Origin: Chloroflexota bacterium
GTDB taxonomy: Bacteria; Chloroflexota; Anaerolineae; Anaerolineales; E44-bin32
Length of the DNA stretch: 33,364 nucleotides
Assembly (NCBI GenBank): GCA_022561215.1
Contig: JADFRQ010000033.1
Location: forward strand, 1 to 33,364
Direction: 5' to 3'
Under the pieces are notes generated by a model. That model was not told the DNA's origin, did no database searches, and saw only the letters and a list, made by a program, of their open reading frames with translations. This document shows, in pieces, positions 15,400 through 23,385 of this stretch (position 1 is the first letter of the stretch; every line of letters begins with the position of its first letter). A program made the translations under genes and the position numbers.

Positions 15400-16740
15400 A
15401 TGAGCAAAATCACGCAAGTTATCAAACGCAGCGGAGCCATCGTACCCTTCAACCCTGGGCGCATTAGCAATGCAATCTATCGTGCCGCAGTATCCGTGGG
15501 GGGCCGAGATAAGGAGCGCGCCGAATGGCTGACAGAGCAAGTTGTCGCGTTGCTGGAGCAACATGGTTCGCAAGGACACATTCCCCATATTGAAGAGATT
15601 CAGGACATTGTTGAAGGGGTATTAATAGAAAATGGGCATGCCCAGGTTGCGAAAGAGTACATTCTTTACCGCGAGAAACGGGCGCTTACGCGCCAGGGCT
15701 CGGCCAGCGATACCACACAACATACGGGGAACATTCCCTGGTCGAAAATTTGGCGCGCACTGGATTGGGCAATCGAGCATAATTTGCACACGGTCGAGGC
15801 ATTAAATGCGCGCATTTCTGCAGGCGAATTTGGTGCGATCGTGCAAGAGTCGGAAGCCGCCTATGAAGAAGAAGTACGCCAAGCTGCGAAAAAAATCGCC
15901 GAACGTGGCGCCGAGCTAAAGATGGTGATTATCAGCGGACCCTCCTCTTCTGGTAAGACGACCACAACCACAAAATTGGAACAACACCTTAAACAGACTG
16001 GATTAAAGTTCGTCCCACTGAACGTCGATCATTACTTCTACAACCTGGAAATGCATCCCCAAGATGAATTTGGTGATTATGACTTTGAGACTCCACAGGC
16101 TTTGGATCTTGAACTGATCGACGATCATCTTCAACGCCTAATGCGAGGCGAGCAGGTTTCCATACCGTTCTATGATTTCAAAACAAGCCAACGCTCCATG
16201 GATCAAACTCCCATGCAATTGCAAGAAGATGAAATCCTACTCATTGACAGCCTGCACGGGCTTTTCCCCAAGATGACCAGTGGCATCAGCGATGAGGCAA
16301 AATTCAAGGTTTATCTCGAACCCTTATTGCAGATGAGGGCATCCGATGGAAAGTATATACGCTGGGCAGACCTGCGATTAATGCGCCGCATGTTGCGCGA
16401 TGCGGCCCACCGCGCCTATGATCCTCAAAAAACTCTGCTGCATTGGCACTATGTGCGCGCAAGCGAATTGCGCTACATTATCCCTTACATTGGTACGACC
16501 GATGTGATTATTAACAGCAGCATGCCCTACGAAGTATCGCTATACCGTCCCCTGCTGCTGGAACGTTTCGCCGAATGGGAAGTTAAGTACAAGGAAGATC
16601 CACTGCGACACGATGCCCATGAACGCGCCCTGAGATTGCATAAGCTCCTGCAGGATGTAGAAGCGGTTGAAGATGATTCCGCCGTGCCTTCGGACTCAGT
16701 GTTAAGGGAATTTATTGGGGGGAGTAGTTTAGAATATTGA
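15400..16740 (+). CDS. ATP-cone domain fused to uridine-kinase-like (PRK family) kinase
   Basis: A 446-aa protein. Residues 1-~98 form an ATP-cone: VIKRSGAIVPFNPGRISNAI at 7-26 and VAKEYILYREKR at 83-94, the nucleotide-sensing module of NrdR and class I/III ribonucleotide reductases. A linker helix region follows. From ~173 on there is a P-loop kinase of the uridine kinase/phosphoribulokinase family: GPSSSGKT at 180-187, NVDHYFYN at 208-215 (Asp210 as likely base), then DYDFETPQALDLELIDDHL and a phosphate-site segment with SIPFYDF. The likely reaction is ATP-dependent phosphorylation of a nucleoside, with nucleotide levels sensed by the cone. The ribosome site is weak. A terminator-like hairpin follows the stop. 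Confidence 0.85.
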   Translation: MSKITQVIKRSGAIVPFNPGRISNAIYRAAVSVGGRDKERAEWLTEQVVALLEQHGSQGHIPHIEEIQDIVEGVLIENGHAQVAKEYILYREKRALTRQGSASDTTQHTGNIPWSKIWRALDWAIEHNLHTVEALNARISAGEFGAIVQESEAAYEEEVRQAAKKIAERGAELKMVIISGPSSSGKTTTTTKLEQHLKQTGLKFVPLNVDHYFYNLEMHPQDEFGDYDFETPQALDLELIDDHLQRLMRGEQVSIPFYDFKTSQRSMDQTPMQLQEDEILLIDSLHGLFPKMTSGISDEAKFKVYLEPLLQMRASDGKYIRWADLRLMRRMLRDAAHRAYDPQKTLLHWHYVRASELRYIIPYIGTTDVIINSSMPYEVSLYRPLLLERFAEWEVKYKEDPLRHDAHERALRLHKLLQDVEAVEDDSAVPSDSVLREFIGGSSLEY

Positions 16741-16771
16741 TGATGGGTTGAGAAGGAAAAAGTAAATCTGT

Positions 16772-16799
16772 AGGGGTGGTTCGTGAATCACCCCTTTTT
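16772..16799 (+). terminator. Hairpin plus T-tract after the kinase gene; GTAGGGG-family repeat
   Basis: AGGGGTG (16772-16778) pairs with CACCCCT (16789-16795), with partial pairing of the GTTC/GAAT inner bases, followed by TTTTC. It begins 32 bases after the stop codon and fits a rho-independent terminator. It also belongs to the GTAGGGG palindrome family, so a repeat may have been co-opted. Confidence 0.6.
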
Positions 16800-16851
16800 C
16801 ATTTAAACAAAGAACCGTGATGTTGAATTGTGAGCATAAAACGATAATGCT

Positions 16852-16905
16852 GGCATGCCGTGCCTAACACATTTGCCCTTGTAGGGGCGTTTCATGAAAC
16901 GCCCT
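16852..16905. repeat. GTAGGGG/CATG palindrome plus a half copy
   Basis: A perfect 20-bp palindrome GGGCGTTTCATGAAACGCCC (16885-16904) is preceded by GTAG, giving the same layout as 5318-5345. Just upstream GGCATGCCGTGCC (16852-16864) repeats the right half of the 5318 element. It sits downstream of the convergent MFS gene (stop at 16928). Confidence 0.75.
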
Positions 16906-16927
16906 TCGCTTATTTTGTGCAACATCA

Positions 16928-18193
16928 TCACCATGTGCGCGTCTCCGTTTGCGTGATCGGTGCTTTTACGATGGTTTTAGGCCGCGGCAAACGCCAGGCT
17001 GCAAGTCCAGAGGCAAGCAGCAAAATAACCCCGGTGGCCACGAAGGTACCGCGCAAGCCAAACCACAAGGCCACCGCGGATCCTAACAGGGGAGCGATCG
17101 AGCGCGCCCCCGCCTGGATCGAATTGTCCAGACCATAAACCGAACCTTCCTCACCTGCTTCGGTATAGGATGACAACAAGGCGCTGATCCCAGGAATCAC
17201 ACCGCCCATCGCCACGCCAACCAACGCAAAGAGCACCAGGATTTGCCAACCCTCGAAAACCAAACTTAACGGCAGGTATAGCAATCCCGCGATGAATATG
17301 GCGATGATTACGATCTGGCGATGCCCCACCCTATCGCCTAGGCGTCCCAGATAAATCGCGCTCAGGGTTGTCGCTGCGGAGCCTGCAGCGATAACCAATC
17401 CGGTGAAGGTGTTTACGCCGATCTCGTAGGTCCGTATTGTGCCGATGAAAAGCGGGATGATGGGAATAATCATCATTCTCCCGAGCTGGCTCAGAAAACG
17501 CATATTGTACGTGATCATGACCCCGGGGCCGGAGAGCAAGAGTCGCCACTTTTCTAAGAGTTTTTTCTGATGATCCCTGCCGACGACAGTGGGGCTAAAT
17601 TTTTCATTCACACCAATCCACACCATGATGCCCGCGCTCAGCAGCATCCCGGAAGTGATATAAAAGGATGCCGCGTAGCCGAATGCATCAGCTACCACGC
17701 CACCAATAAGCGGGCCCAGGGCGAGACCTATTCCCAACCCCACCTGGAGCAGGCCCATGGCATACCCCGTTCGCCCGCGTGGGACGATGCCAGCCACCAA
17801 AGCGCTCGTAGCGGCGAGCGTTCCCGTCACCAAACCCTGGATCATACGCAGCAGGATCAATTCCTCCGCCGAGCGCACGAAGGCCATCAGCAGCAGGATC
17901 AGCGCTCCTCCGAAAAGCGAACGCTCGACCATTAGCTTCCTGCCGTAACGGTCGGCAAGCATTCCCCAAACGGGTGAGGCGATCATCATCGTGAACGCCT
18001 GGGCGGAAAAGACCAGGCCCACCAGGAATTCGATACTCAAGTTGGAATTGGAGCCTAAATCCTCGACGTACAACGGCAGAAAGGGGAAGATGCTCGAGTA
18101 TCCGACAGCGGTGATAAGCTGTGCAAAGATCATGATCCTCAGCGTGCGCTGCCAATCCGTGGAGGGGGTCTCTCGCCGAGATCTAAATTTCAT
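16928..18193 (-). CDS. MFS transporter, drug-efflux-like
   Basis: A 421-aa protein with about 12 membrane spans in two halves. The loop 2-3 signature of the major facilitator superfamily is clear: GMLADRYGRKLM at 77-88, with a related GRLGDRVGHRQI in the second half. A conserved GAALGPLIGG-like stretch (GIGLALGPLIGGVVADAFG) in TM5 is typical of the proton-driven drug exporters of the DHA1 type. Substrate unknown. It is a single gene; the nearest neighbours on the same strand are more than 400 bases away. Confidence 0.88.
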   Translation of the reverse strand: MKFRSRRETPSTDWQRTLRIMIFAQLITAVGYSSIFPFLPLYVEDLGSNSNLSIEFLVGLVFSAQAFTMMIASPVWGMLADRYGRKLMVERSLFGGALILLLMAFVRSAEELILLRMIQGLVTGTLAATSALVAGIVPRGRTGYAMGLLQVGLGIGLALGPLIGGVVADAFGYAASFYITSGMLLSAGIMVWIGVNEKFSPTVVGRDHQKKLLEKWRLLLSGPGVMITYNMRFLSQLGRMMIIPIIPLFIGTIRTYEIGVNTFTGLVIAAGSAATTLSAIYLGRLGDRVGHRQIVIIAIFIAGLLYLPLSLVFEGWQILVLFALVGVAMGGVIPGISALLSSYTEAGEEGSVYGLDNSIQAGARSIAPLLGSAVALWFGLRGTFVATGVILLLASGLAAWRLPRPKTIVKAPITQTETRTW

Positions 18194-18608
18194 GACCCAT
18201 AATCTTACTCGATGGTCATGCGCTGTACAGAAATATTCCGGTCTGAGGGGGTCGATGCTGCTCTGTGCAGATAATCTCGCCAGGGAATGGCTCCGATTGT
18301 GTTCTATTTTTGAAAATTTTCGGAGCTGTCTCTAAAATACTGGAATACGTTTCGCTTAGCTTAGGTACCAATCGTAATGGCAACCGGCCACGAGCTTCAG
18401 CTAACGAGATTCAGCTCGCCGATGCCCGTACACCTGAGGTTGTTCGTGACCAGAAAGAAAACGGAAGAAGAAGGCGATCGATTCTGCAAATTATAAATGG
18501 GAAAAGACAAGCCCCCAATGATTCCTACAAGAGTTAGACCATCAGGGGCGATTGCCAGGCGACTAATTCTACACCCAAATCGAAATCAATACATCTTATT
18601 TTCTTATC
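18194..18608. other. Intergenic region with repeat copy
   Basis: Contains no convincing gene. It holds the second copy of the 38-bp repeat (18390-18427) and otherwise ordinary A+T-rich sequence upstream of the MFS gene. Confidence 0.5.
18390..18427. repeat. 38-bp dispersed repeat, copy 2
   Basis: Matches 15012-15049 at 35 of 38 positions in the same orientation, with substitutions T/C, C/A and G/A. It begins ACGAGCTTCAGCTAACGAG. Confidence 0.75.
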
Positions 18609-18631
18609 AAAAAAACAGCATTTCGAATGCT
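18609..18631 (-). terminator. Rho-independent terminator after the small lipoprotein
   Basis: On the - strand, directly after the TAA at 18635, AGCATT-CGA-AATGCT forms a 6-bp stem (18631-18617) followed by a T-run (18615-18609). Confidence 0.6.
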
Positions 18632-18634
18632 TAA

Positions 18635-19093
18635 TTAGCGTCCGGCGAATTGTGGTCCCAGGATCTCATTTAGCGTCTCGATCGTTGCCGAATCGCTGCC
18701 AACATAGATCACCATAAAACGCTCCTTCAGGTAAAGGTGCGGCACATCAATCCAGGTGATCATCGTCGTCGACGTGGAACTTCCGTCACTCGAGAACATC
18801 TCCGATTCAGCCAGTGCCGCGACTGCATCAGTAAATTCGAAGACTTGTATTTCGACGCCATTGATCTTTACGATTTGCCCCTCTACAGAGAGGAACGGCT
18901 GTGAGAGCGCTTCAGCGTTTTCTACGGTCGCCCCACTTGATTCGATCTCGGCGAACAAATCATAAACATCAGCGCCGGGCCCATTTTTCCCTCCCGAACC
19001 ATTTTGGTCAGGCGTTGAGGCGCTCGAACAACTCGCCGCCAGAATTGCAAAGGCAACGGCGATGAAAATCTGTGGTTTCTTCCTTAAAGTCAT
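18635..19093 (-). CDS. Small secreted lipoprotein, unknown function
   Basis: A 152-aa protein with a lipoprotein signal: MTLRKKPQ, a hydrophobic core and lipobox LAASC (Cys22), followed by a Ser/Gly-rich linker (STPDQNGSGGKNGPG). The mature part reads as an alpha/beta domain with VEGQIVKINGVEIQVFEFTD and MITWIDVPHLYLKERFMVIYVG, the look of a small ligand- or ion-binding domain, but I recognise no family. GGAG lies eight bases before the ATG. Monocistronic, with a terminator behind it. Confidence 0.75.
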   Translation of the reverse strand: MTLRKKPQIFIAVAFAILAASCSSASTPDQNGSGGKNGPGADVYDLFAEIESSGATVENAEALSQPFLSVEGQIVKINGVEIQVFEFTDAVAALAESEMFSSDGSSTSTTMITWIDVPHLYLKERFMVIYVGSDSATIETLNEILGPQFAGR

Positions 19094-19296
19094 GATTTAT
19101 GCTCCAATTCGTGACGGATCAACCCACCTCTAAAGACGTCTCACGCAGCATAATGGTTCCATCGTTATCGGCCACTCGGGATCATTGAATAGAATAGATC
19201 TGTGTATTGGATCACCACATCGAGTCAGCCAACCAGATTACGATTCCCCGCTCACTGATCACAATACGATTAGGCGTTCACTGGTCACTTTATGCT

Positions 19297-20475
19297 TTAT
19301 GGCTCTCTGCCACTGGCAAAGATTCGAAATTCAGGCGGCGACCCCGGAAAATGTTCGCTGTAGATAATTCCGAGGGTGCTGCTCTGCTGGGAATAGGTGC
19401 AGGCGCCATTAAAGCTTCCTGCATTCCCTTCGACGATGAGCATAACATTCGGGCGAGAATCGATAAGCTCGAGTTGCGCATTGTCGAGATCGAGGATTCG
19501 AAAGACGTAACAGCCGCGGTACAGTTTCGCCTTCGCCACAGTGGGAGTCACCATAAGAAAGATCTTATCCCGCTACCTTAACATTTCTGAGGCAGAGAAC
19601 CCGTTGAATTGACTATTATATAAGGAAGAAGCATCCTTATCAGAGAGGAAATTCCCTCGATAATCACATGTTTGCAGGTTGTGAGTGCAACGCAAGAGTA
19701 CGATTTTGCCTCCCTCTGCGCCAGTGGGACACTTTAAGCTAATGTAAGGACCTTCCGGGGTAACTAGCGCGCCGGGTTCGGTGAATACCAGGCAGTCACC
19801 GAGGCCCGCAGGGAACAGTTGGTCAAGACGGTATTCTGGCTCTCCTAATGCATCGCTGTTATTAACTTCGTTGTAGATACTCCCGCTGAAGAGCTTGCGT
19901 TCTCGCAACCAAGGCCCACCCGGCGCAGGCGCACCTTTCCAAGCGATCCAACCGTGTTCAAAAAGCGGGACCGCGGCATCTTGATCGAGATCATAAATCC
20001 GCAAATAGCGGTGCCAAAGGATTTGCCAACGCTGCGAGGCCGGCGCATAGGGGTTGAAAATCAAGCGCGCGACCTCTTGTTCCCAAACCGCGGGAGCATC
20101 CTGGTTTGGCGGTGGAAGTGTTACCGATTCTGCGCGGTGGATAAGGCCGCGATCCTCCCACGTCACTCCATCATCTGCGGATACGGCGATGCGGGTCTGC
20201 ACAAGGATCAGCTTGGGCGCAAATGCAGAGAAAGTAACCTCCGAATAACTCATCCAAATCTTACCTGTTTCGTCTTCCACAAGCGCAGTGTCAATAATGC
20301 CATTTTCGCTGACGCCGGGAACCTCAATGCGCAGCGGGAATCCGGGGATTGGAGGATTTCTCGTGTCCTGTACTGTGCGGCCATTGCAGCTGAGAATCAG
20401 AACGAACATACTTCCCAAAACAAGAATCCATTCTCTTGCGATGCGGTGCTTTTTTGACTTATTCTCAACAAGCAT
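19297..20475 (-). pseudogene. Sialidase/BNR-like lipoprotein gene interrupted by in-frame TAG
   Basis: The first 300 codons (20475-19576) encode a signal peptide with a Cys (VLILSC) near residue 30, then a beta-propeller-like protein with one clear Asp-box (VSADDGVTW) and segments such as DTALVEDETGKIWMSYSEV, EQEVARLIFNPYAPASQRWQ and GLGDCLVFTEPGALVTPEGP. This recalls exo-sialidase and GH43-type five-bladed proteins. A TAG at 19575-19573 stops it after NGFSASEMLR. The same frame continues open to a stop at 19299-19297 with RDKIFLMVTPTVAKAKLYRG, then a Cys-containing beta section and PEFRIFASG, which reads as the missing last blade. The cause may be a nonsense mutation, a sequence error or readthrough. 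Separate translation of the tail from ATG 19554 is possible but less likely. Confidence 0.75.
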
Positions 20476-20910
20476 TTTCTTAACTCTTCGATTCTGGGGA
20501 AATTAATATGCTATGCAAAATGCTAGACTATATTCATCCGTAAGACAACTTGATAATTTGGAGTGCCGAAGCTCTACTTCGGCAGCACAAGCAGAGCTTG
20601 TGCACTCCAGAAAATTAAATCCAATATGCACAGTTCATGAACCATCGGCGATCTTCTTATAGAACACCGAATATCTGCCATGGCGTATCCCCCCGGAGAA
20701 AATCATCTTCCCGATCACCCAATTTAAGACAAATCTCTACTTGAGAGACGGCCTAATGCGATCGCAAACAACGCCCAGATCCCTGGTCCCCAATCTCCAA
20801 TATCCAGTCCTCGATTCCTGCTTACAGGTTTCTGTTTACATTCCCACGCGTAAACCGGATTACCACGTTCTCTCACGCACTCGAGTATGCTTGAGCCCCT
20901 GGAGAAATTA
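20476..20910. other. Intergenic region between divergent lipoprotein genes
   Basis: Contains no convincing gene. It holds a 49-bp inverted-repeat element (20560-20608) and, near 20770-20815, short imperfect repeats of CCAATCTCC-like units. Promoters for both flanking genes should lie here, but none stands out. Confidence 0.5.
20560..20608. repeat. 49-bp double-hairpin repeat, copy 1
   Basis: Bounded by GGAGTGC and GCACTCC. Inside are two hairpins, GCCGAAGCTCTACTTCGGC and GCACAAGCAGAGCTTGTGC. The segment 20589-20611 (AAGCAGAGC...GCACTCCAGA) is repeated near 22224-22246 with four differences. Confidence 0.7.
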
Positions 20911-22083
20911 ATGCGTATAGGGTGGATCATACTTGGCCTCTTCCTCGGTGGTTGCTCGTCCTTACTCGGTACACCTATTGCTCCCACGGATGTTGCAGTC
21001 GCAACCGGCGATCTCCCTGCTGGCGAAACTTCCGCTGAGGTTCCAGCCTTGGATACAAGCAAACACAGCGTTCCCCTTGAGCAAATCTACTTCGACACCT
21101 TCCAACCGATCAACAGGGCAGTACCCCTCACCGAAGCATCGCCAGAGTTGATCCTAAGCCTCCAGGATGCCATTCCGCCGATAAACAATCCCCGGTTTGA
21201 GACCATTGATCGGGCCTCCTGGCTGACGGATTCCGACCAGGTCATTGGTTATGCAAATGAAAGCGGGGCCTGGGCTTTCCCTATTCGCATTCTCAACTTG
21301 CATGAGATTGTGAATGCAGAGCTGGGGGGCGAGCCCATCTTGATCTCCTATTGCCCGCTATGTTACAGCGCCATTGTCTACAGCCGGGCACTGCTCGGCG
21401 ATCGAGAACTCACCTTCGGCAACACCAGCGCTTTGTACGAATCCGACATGGTGATGTTGGATTACGAAACGGGCAGTTATTGGTGGCAGGTAGCAGGGGA
21501 GGCAATCGTTGGTCCACTGACCGGTACGGCGCTCACCCCTTTGCCCAGTCTAACGACCACATGGGAACTGTGGCAAGAGCTTCATCCAGCTACGCTGGTT
21601 TTATCACGCGATACGGGATTTGCACGCAATTACAACCAGGACCCTTTTGCCGGTTACGATGAAATCATCAACCGTGGAAACTTTGCTTTCCCGGTGAGTG
21701 AGGCTGCCTTAGACGTCCGTTTACTCCCCGGATCGAAGGTTCTAGCCGTGAAAGTTGGCAATGCCGCACGCGCCTACCCCATCAGCGGCGCTGGAAAGAT
21801 TGTGATCATGGATTTGCTCGAGGATCAGGAAGTTGTTATCTTCATTGATGAACAAAGTGGCGCAGGCGCCGCTTTTTGGGCAACGGTTGGCGATCAGTCG
21901 CTTTCATTCGAATTGCGCGATGGATCCTTCTTTGACCTCGAGACCGGCAGCCGATGGGATTTCCGTGGACGCGCGGTGGAAGGGGACCTGCTCGGGAAGC
22001 AATTGCAGGCTCTCCCTGCAAAACTCAGCTTCTGGTTCGCCATCGTCGCCGCAGAGCCGGGGATAAGTGTTTACACACCCTAG
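20911..22083 (+). CDS. DUF3179-family lipoprotein
   Basis: 390 aa from the ATG at 20911, which has GGAG seven to eight bases upstream and gives a clean lipoprotein signal MRIGWIILGLFLGGC (Cys15); an ATG eight codons earlier adds a charged, unlikely N-terminus. The mature protein matches the DUF3179 pattern: AIPPINNPRFETIDRASWLT, the ISYCPLCYSAIVYSR Cys-x-x-Cys segment, TFGNTSALYESDMVMLDYET, GSYWWQVAGEAIVGPLTG, and SRDTGFARNYNQDPFAGYDE. The CPLC pair may hold a metal or be redox active. The biochemical role of the family is not known to me. Monocistronic. Confidence 0.88.
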   Translation: MRIGWIILGLFLGGCSSLLGTPIAPTDVAVATGDLPAGETSAEVPALDTSKHSVPLEQIYFDTFQPINRAVPLTEASPELILSLQDAIPPINNPRFETIDRASWLTDSDQVIGYANESGAWAFPIRILNLHEIVNAELGGEPILISYCPLCYSAIVYSRALLGDRELTFGNTSALYESDMVMLDYETGSYWWQVAGEAIVGPLTGTALTPLPSLTTTWELWQELHPATLVLSRDTGFARNYNQDPFAGYDEIINRGNFAFPVSEAALDVRLLPGSKVLAVKVGNAARAYPISGAGKIVIMDLLEDQEVVIFIDEQSGAGAAFWATVGDQSLSFELRDGSFFDLETGSRWDFRGRAVEGDLLGKQLQALPAKLSFWFAIVAAEPGISVYTP

Positions 22084-22190
22084 AAAGATTCAGCGGGGGT
22101 CCTTCATTCTTTGAACTCTACGATAAATGTGCTTAAGTTAGGATGCTGTGCTCCAAAGAAGGAGAACGCTCAAGGATATTTTGGGATACG

Positions 22191-22254
22191 CATCCTGTCC
22201 TGCGGGCAGGATGTACAATGCTGAAGCAGAGCGTCAGCACTCCAGAGTGCTGCT
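22191..22254. repeat. Hairpin cluster between convergent genes; 49-bp repeat copy 2 (partial)
   Basis: Three inverted repeats in a row: CATCCTG/CAGGATG (22191-22213), GCTGA/TCAGC (22220-22238) and GCACT/AGTGC (22237-22250), then CTTTT. AAGCAGAGC...GCACTCCAGA at 22224-22246 repeats 20589-20611. Placed 100 bases past the DUF3179 stop and just before the stop of the convergent GT87-like gene, it may also terminate transcription. Confidence 0.6.
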
Positions 22255-22256
22255 TT

Positions 22257-23330
22257 TCACCCCCATCTACGATCCAGCAGGCCGCGCAATCGCCCGCGCA
22301 ATTTAGAATTGTTCTTGACGATGTAGACAGCCAGAATTCCGGGGGCAAGAATTGTGAAAGTAACCCACGCGGCATCATTCGTATATTGAAAGAGGATGGT
22401 CCACAAACCAGGTATGGATAGCAGAATTGCCGCCCATTCCAGTATCGGCAAAGTCAGGATGGGGATGATCTGCAGCAAATCATAGTCATGCACCAGAGGG
22501 CTGACCACGAAACCCCAGAGAACGAGAATGTCAAGCGGGCGTCCATCACCCTTGAATCGCCAGATCAAAACCAACAGCGCAAGCGTGATCCCCAACCACA
22601 CCAACCAGTAGGCCGGCGAATTGGAGGGAAAAACCTGCAGAAGAAGGCGTGGTACCAGGCCAGAGAGGGCGCGTTCGAAAACTGGCCGCGGCACGCTCAG
22701 CCATTCAGCCGGCCAGCCAGGATTGAAGATGAAACTGGGCACGTAAAGCAATCCCAGCGATCCAGCGAAGGTAAACAGCTGATCGGGAAGGCGCCGATGC
22801 TCGCGGAAATACTGCAGCCAACGCCAAGAGGCATATGCTACGGGGACGAGACCAAGCTGCGGCTTCAACAAGGTTAATGCCAGCCAAACCCCGCCAATTT
22901 TGTTGCTTTCGTCCATGTTTTTTCGGTAACCCCAAAACCCGAGGAGGCCAAAAATAGAGGTTTGACCACCGAAAAAATGCGAGATGGTTGGCGCGAATAG
23001 CAGGACATAGGGACGAAACCCTGAGACGAGCAGCGCCAGGAGGACAGGCAGACCCAACCACAAAGCCATAGCCATAGCGCGCGGCAGGCTTTGCACGAAG
23101 GAGAAGATCATCACATAGGGCAGCGGATAGTAGCTGTTTTCGCCGTACACTTGCTGCCCTTCACGAAAATCACTCCCGATGCGTAGTATCGTTTCAAAAT
23201 CGATGGGCCCCACATCGTCTTGAATGATGAACCCCAAATACAGCAGATACGGCAGCAGCAGAAGGACAATCAGCAGGAGCCGCCCTCTGGACCAGTGTTT
23301 CTTTTTTTCTTCAGGAAATGTGACAGCCAA
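22257..23330 (-). CDS. GT87-like polyprenyl-phosphate-sugar glycosyltransferase (DUF2029)
   Basis: A 357-aa membrane protein with about ten spans. It resembles the GT87 (DUF2029) family of mannosyltransferases that use a lipid-linked donor outside the membrane: an acidic residue in the first outer loop (QDDVGPIDFETILRIG), then YYPLPYVMIF, HFFGGQTSIFGLLGFWGYRK and LALTLLKPQLGLVPV, the family's GQ and KPQ signatures. An in-frame stop nine bases upstream leaves TTG at 23330 as the likely start. It follows the large GT gene by 55 bases in the same direction. Confidence 0.8.
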   Translation of the reverse strand: MAVTFPEEKKKHWSRGRLLLIVLLLLPYLLYLGFIIQDDVGPIDFETILRIGSDFREGQQVYGENSYYPLPYVMIFSFVQSLPRAMAMALWLGLPVLLALLVSGFRPYVLLFAPTISHFFGGQTSIFGLLGFWGYRKNMDESNKIGGVWLALTLLKPQLGLVPVAYASWRWLQYFREHRRLPDQLFTFAGSLGLLYVPSFIFNPGWPAEWLSVPRPVFERALSGLVPRLLLQVFPSNSPAYWLVWLGITLALLVLIWRFKGDGRPLDILVLWGFVVSPLVHDYDLLQIIPILTLPILEWAAILLSIPGLWTILFQYTNDAAWVTFTILAPGILAVYIVKNNSKLRGRLRGLLDRRWG

Positions 23331-23385
23331 GGTTATTTACCCATTTGCGGAAATCGCAATAGTGCCTGCGCTAGGGGACTTTATT

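Noticed and set aside
16770-16800. GGTTCGTGAATC as a tRNA T-arm
   Set aside because: No acceptor stem, D-arm or anticodon arm around it; it is part of a palindromic repeat.
19573-19575. TAG as a pyrrolysine or other recoded codon
   Set aside because: No stem-loop insertion element or recoding gene is visible and a beta-propeller lipoprotein is not a known user; a nonsense mutation or sequence error is simpler.
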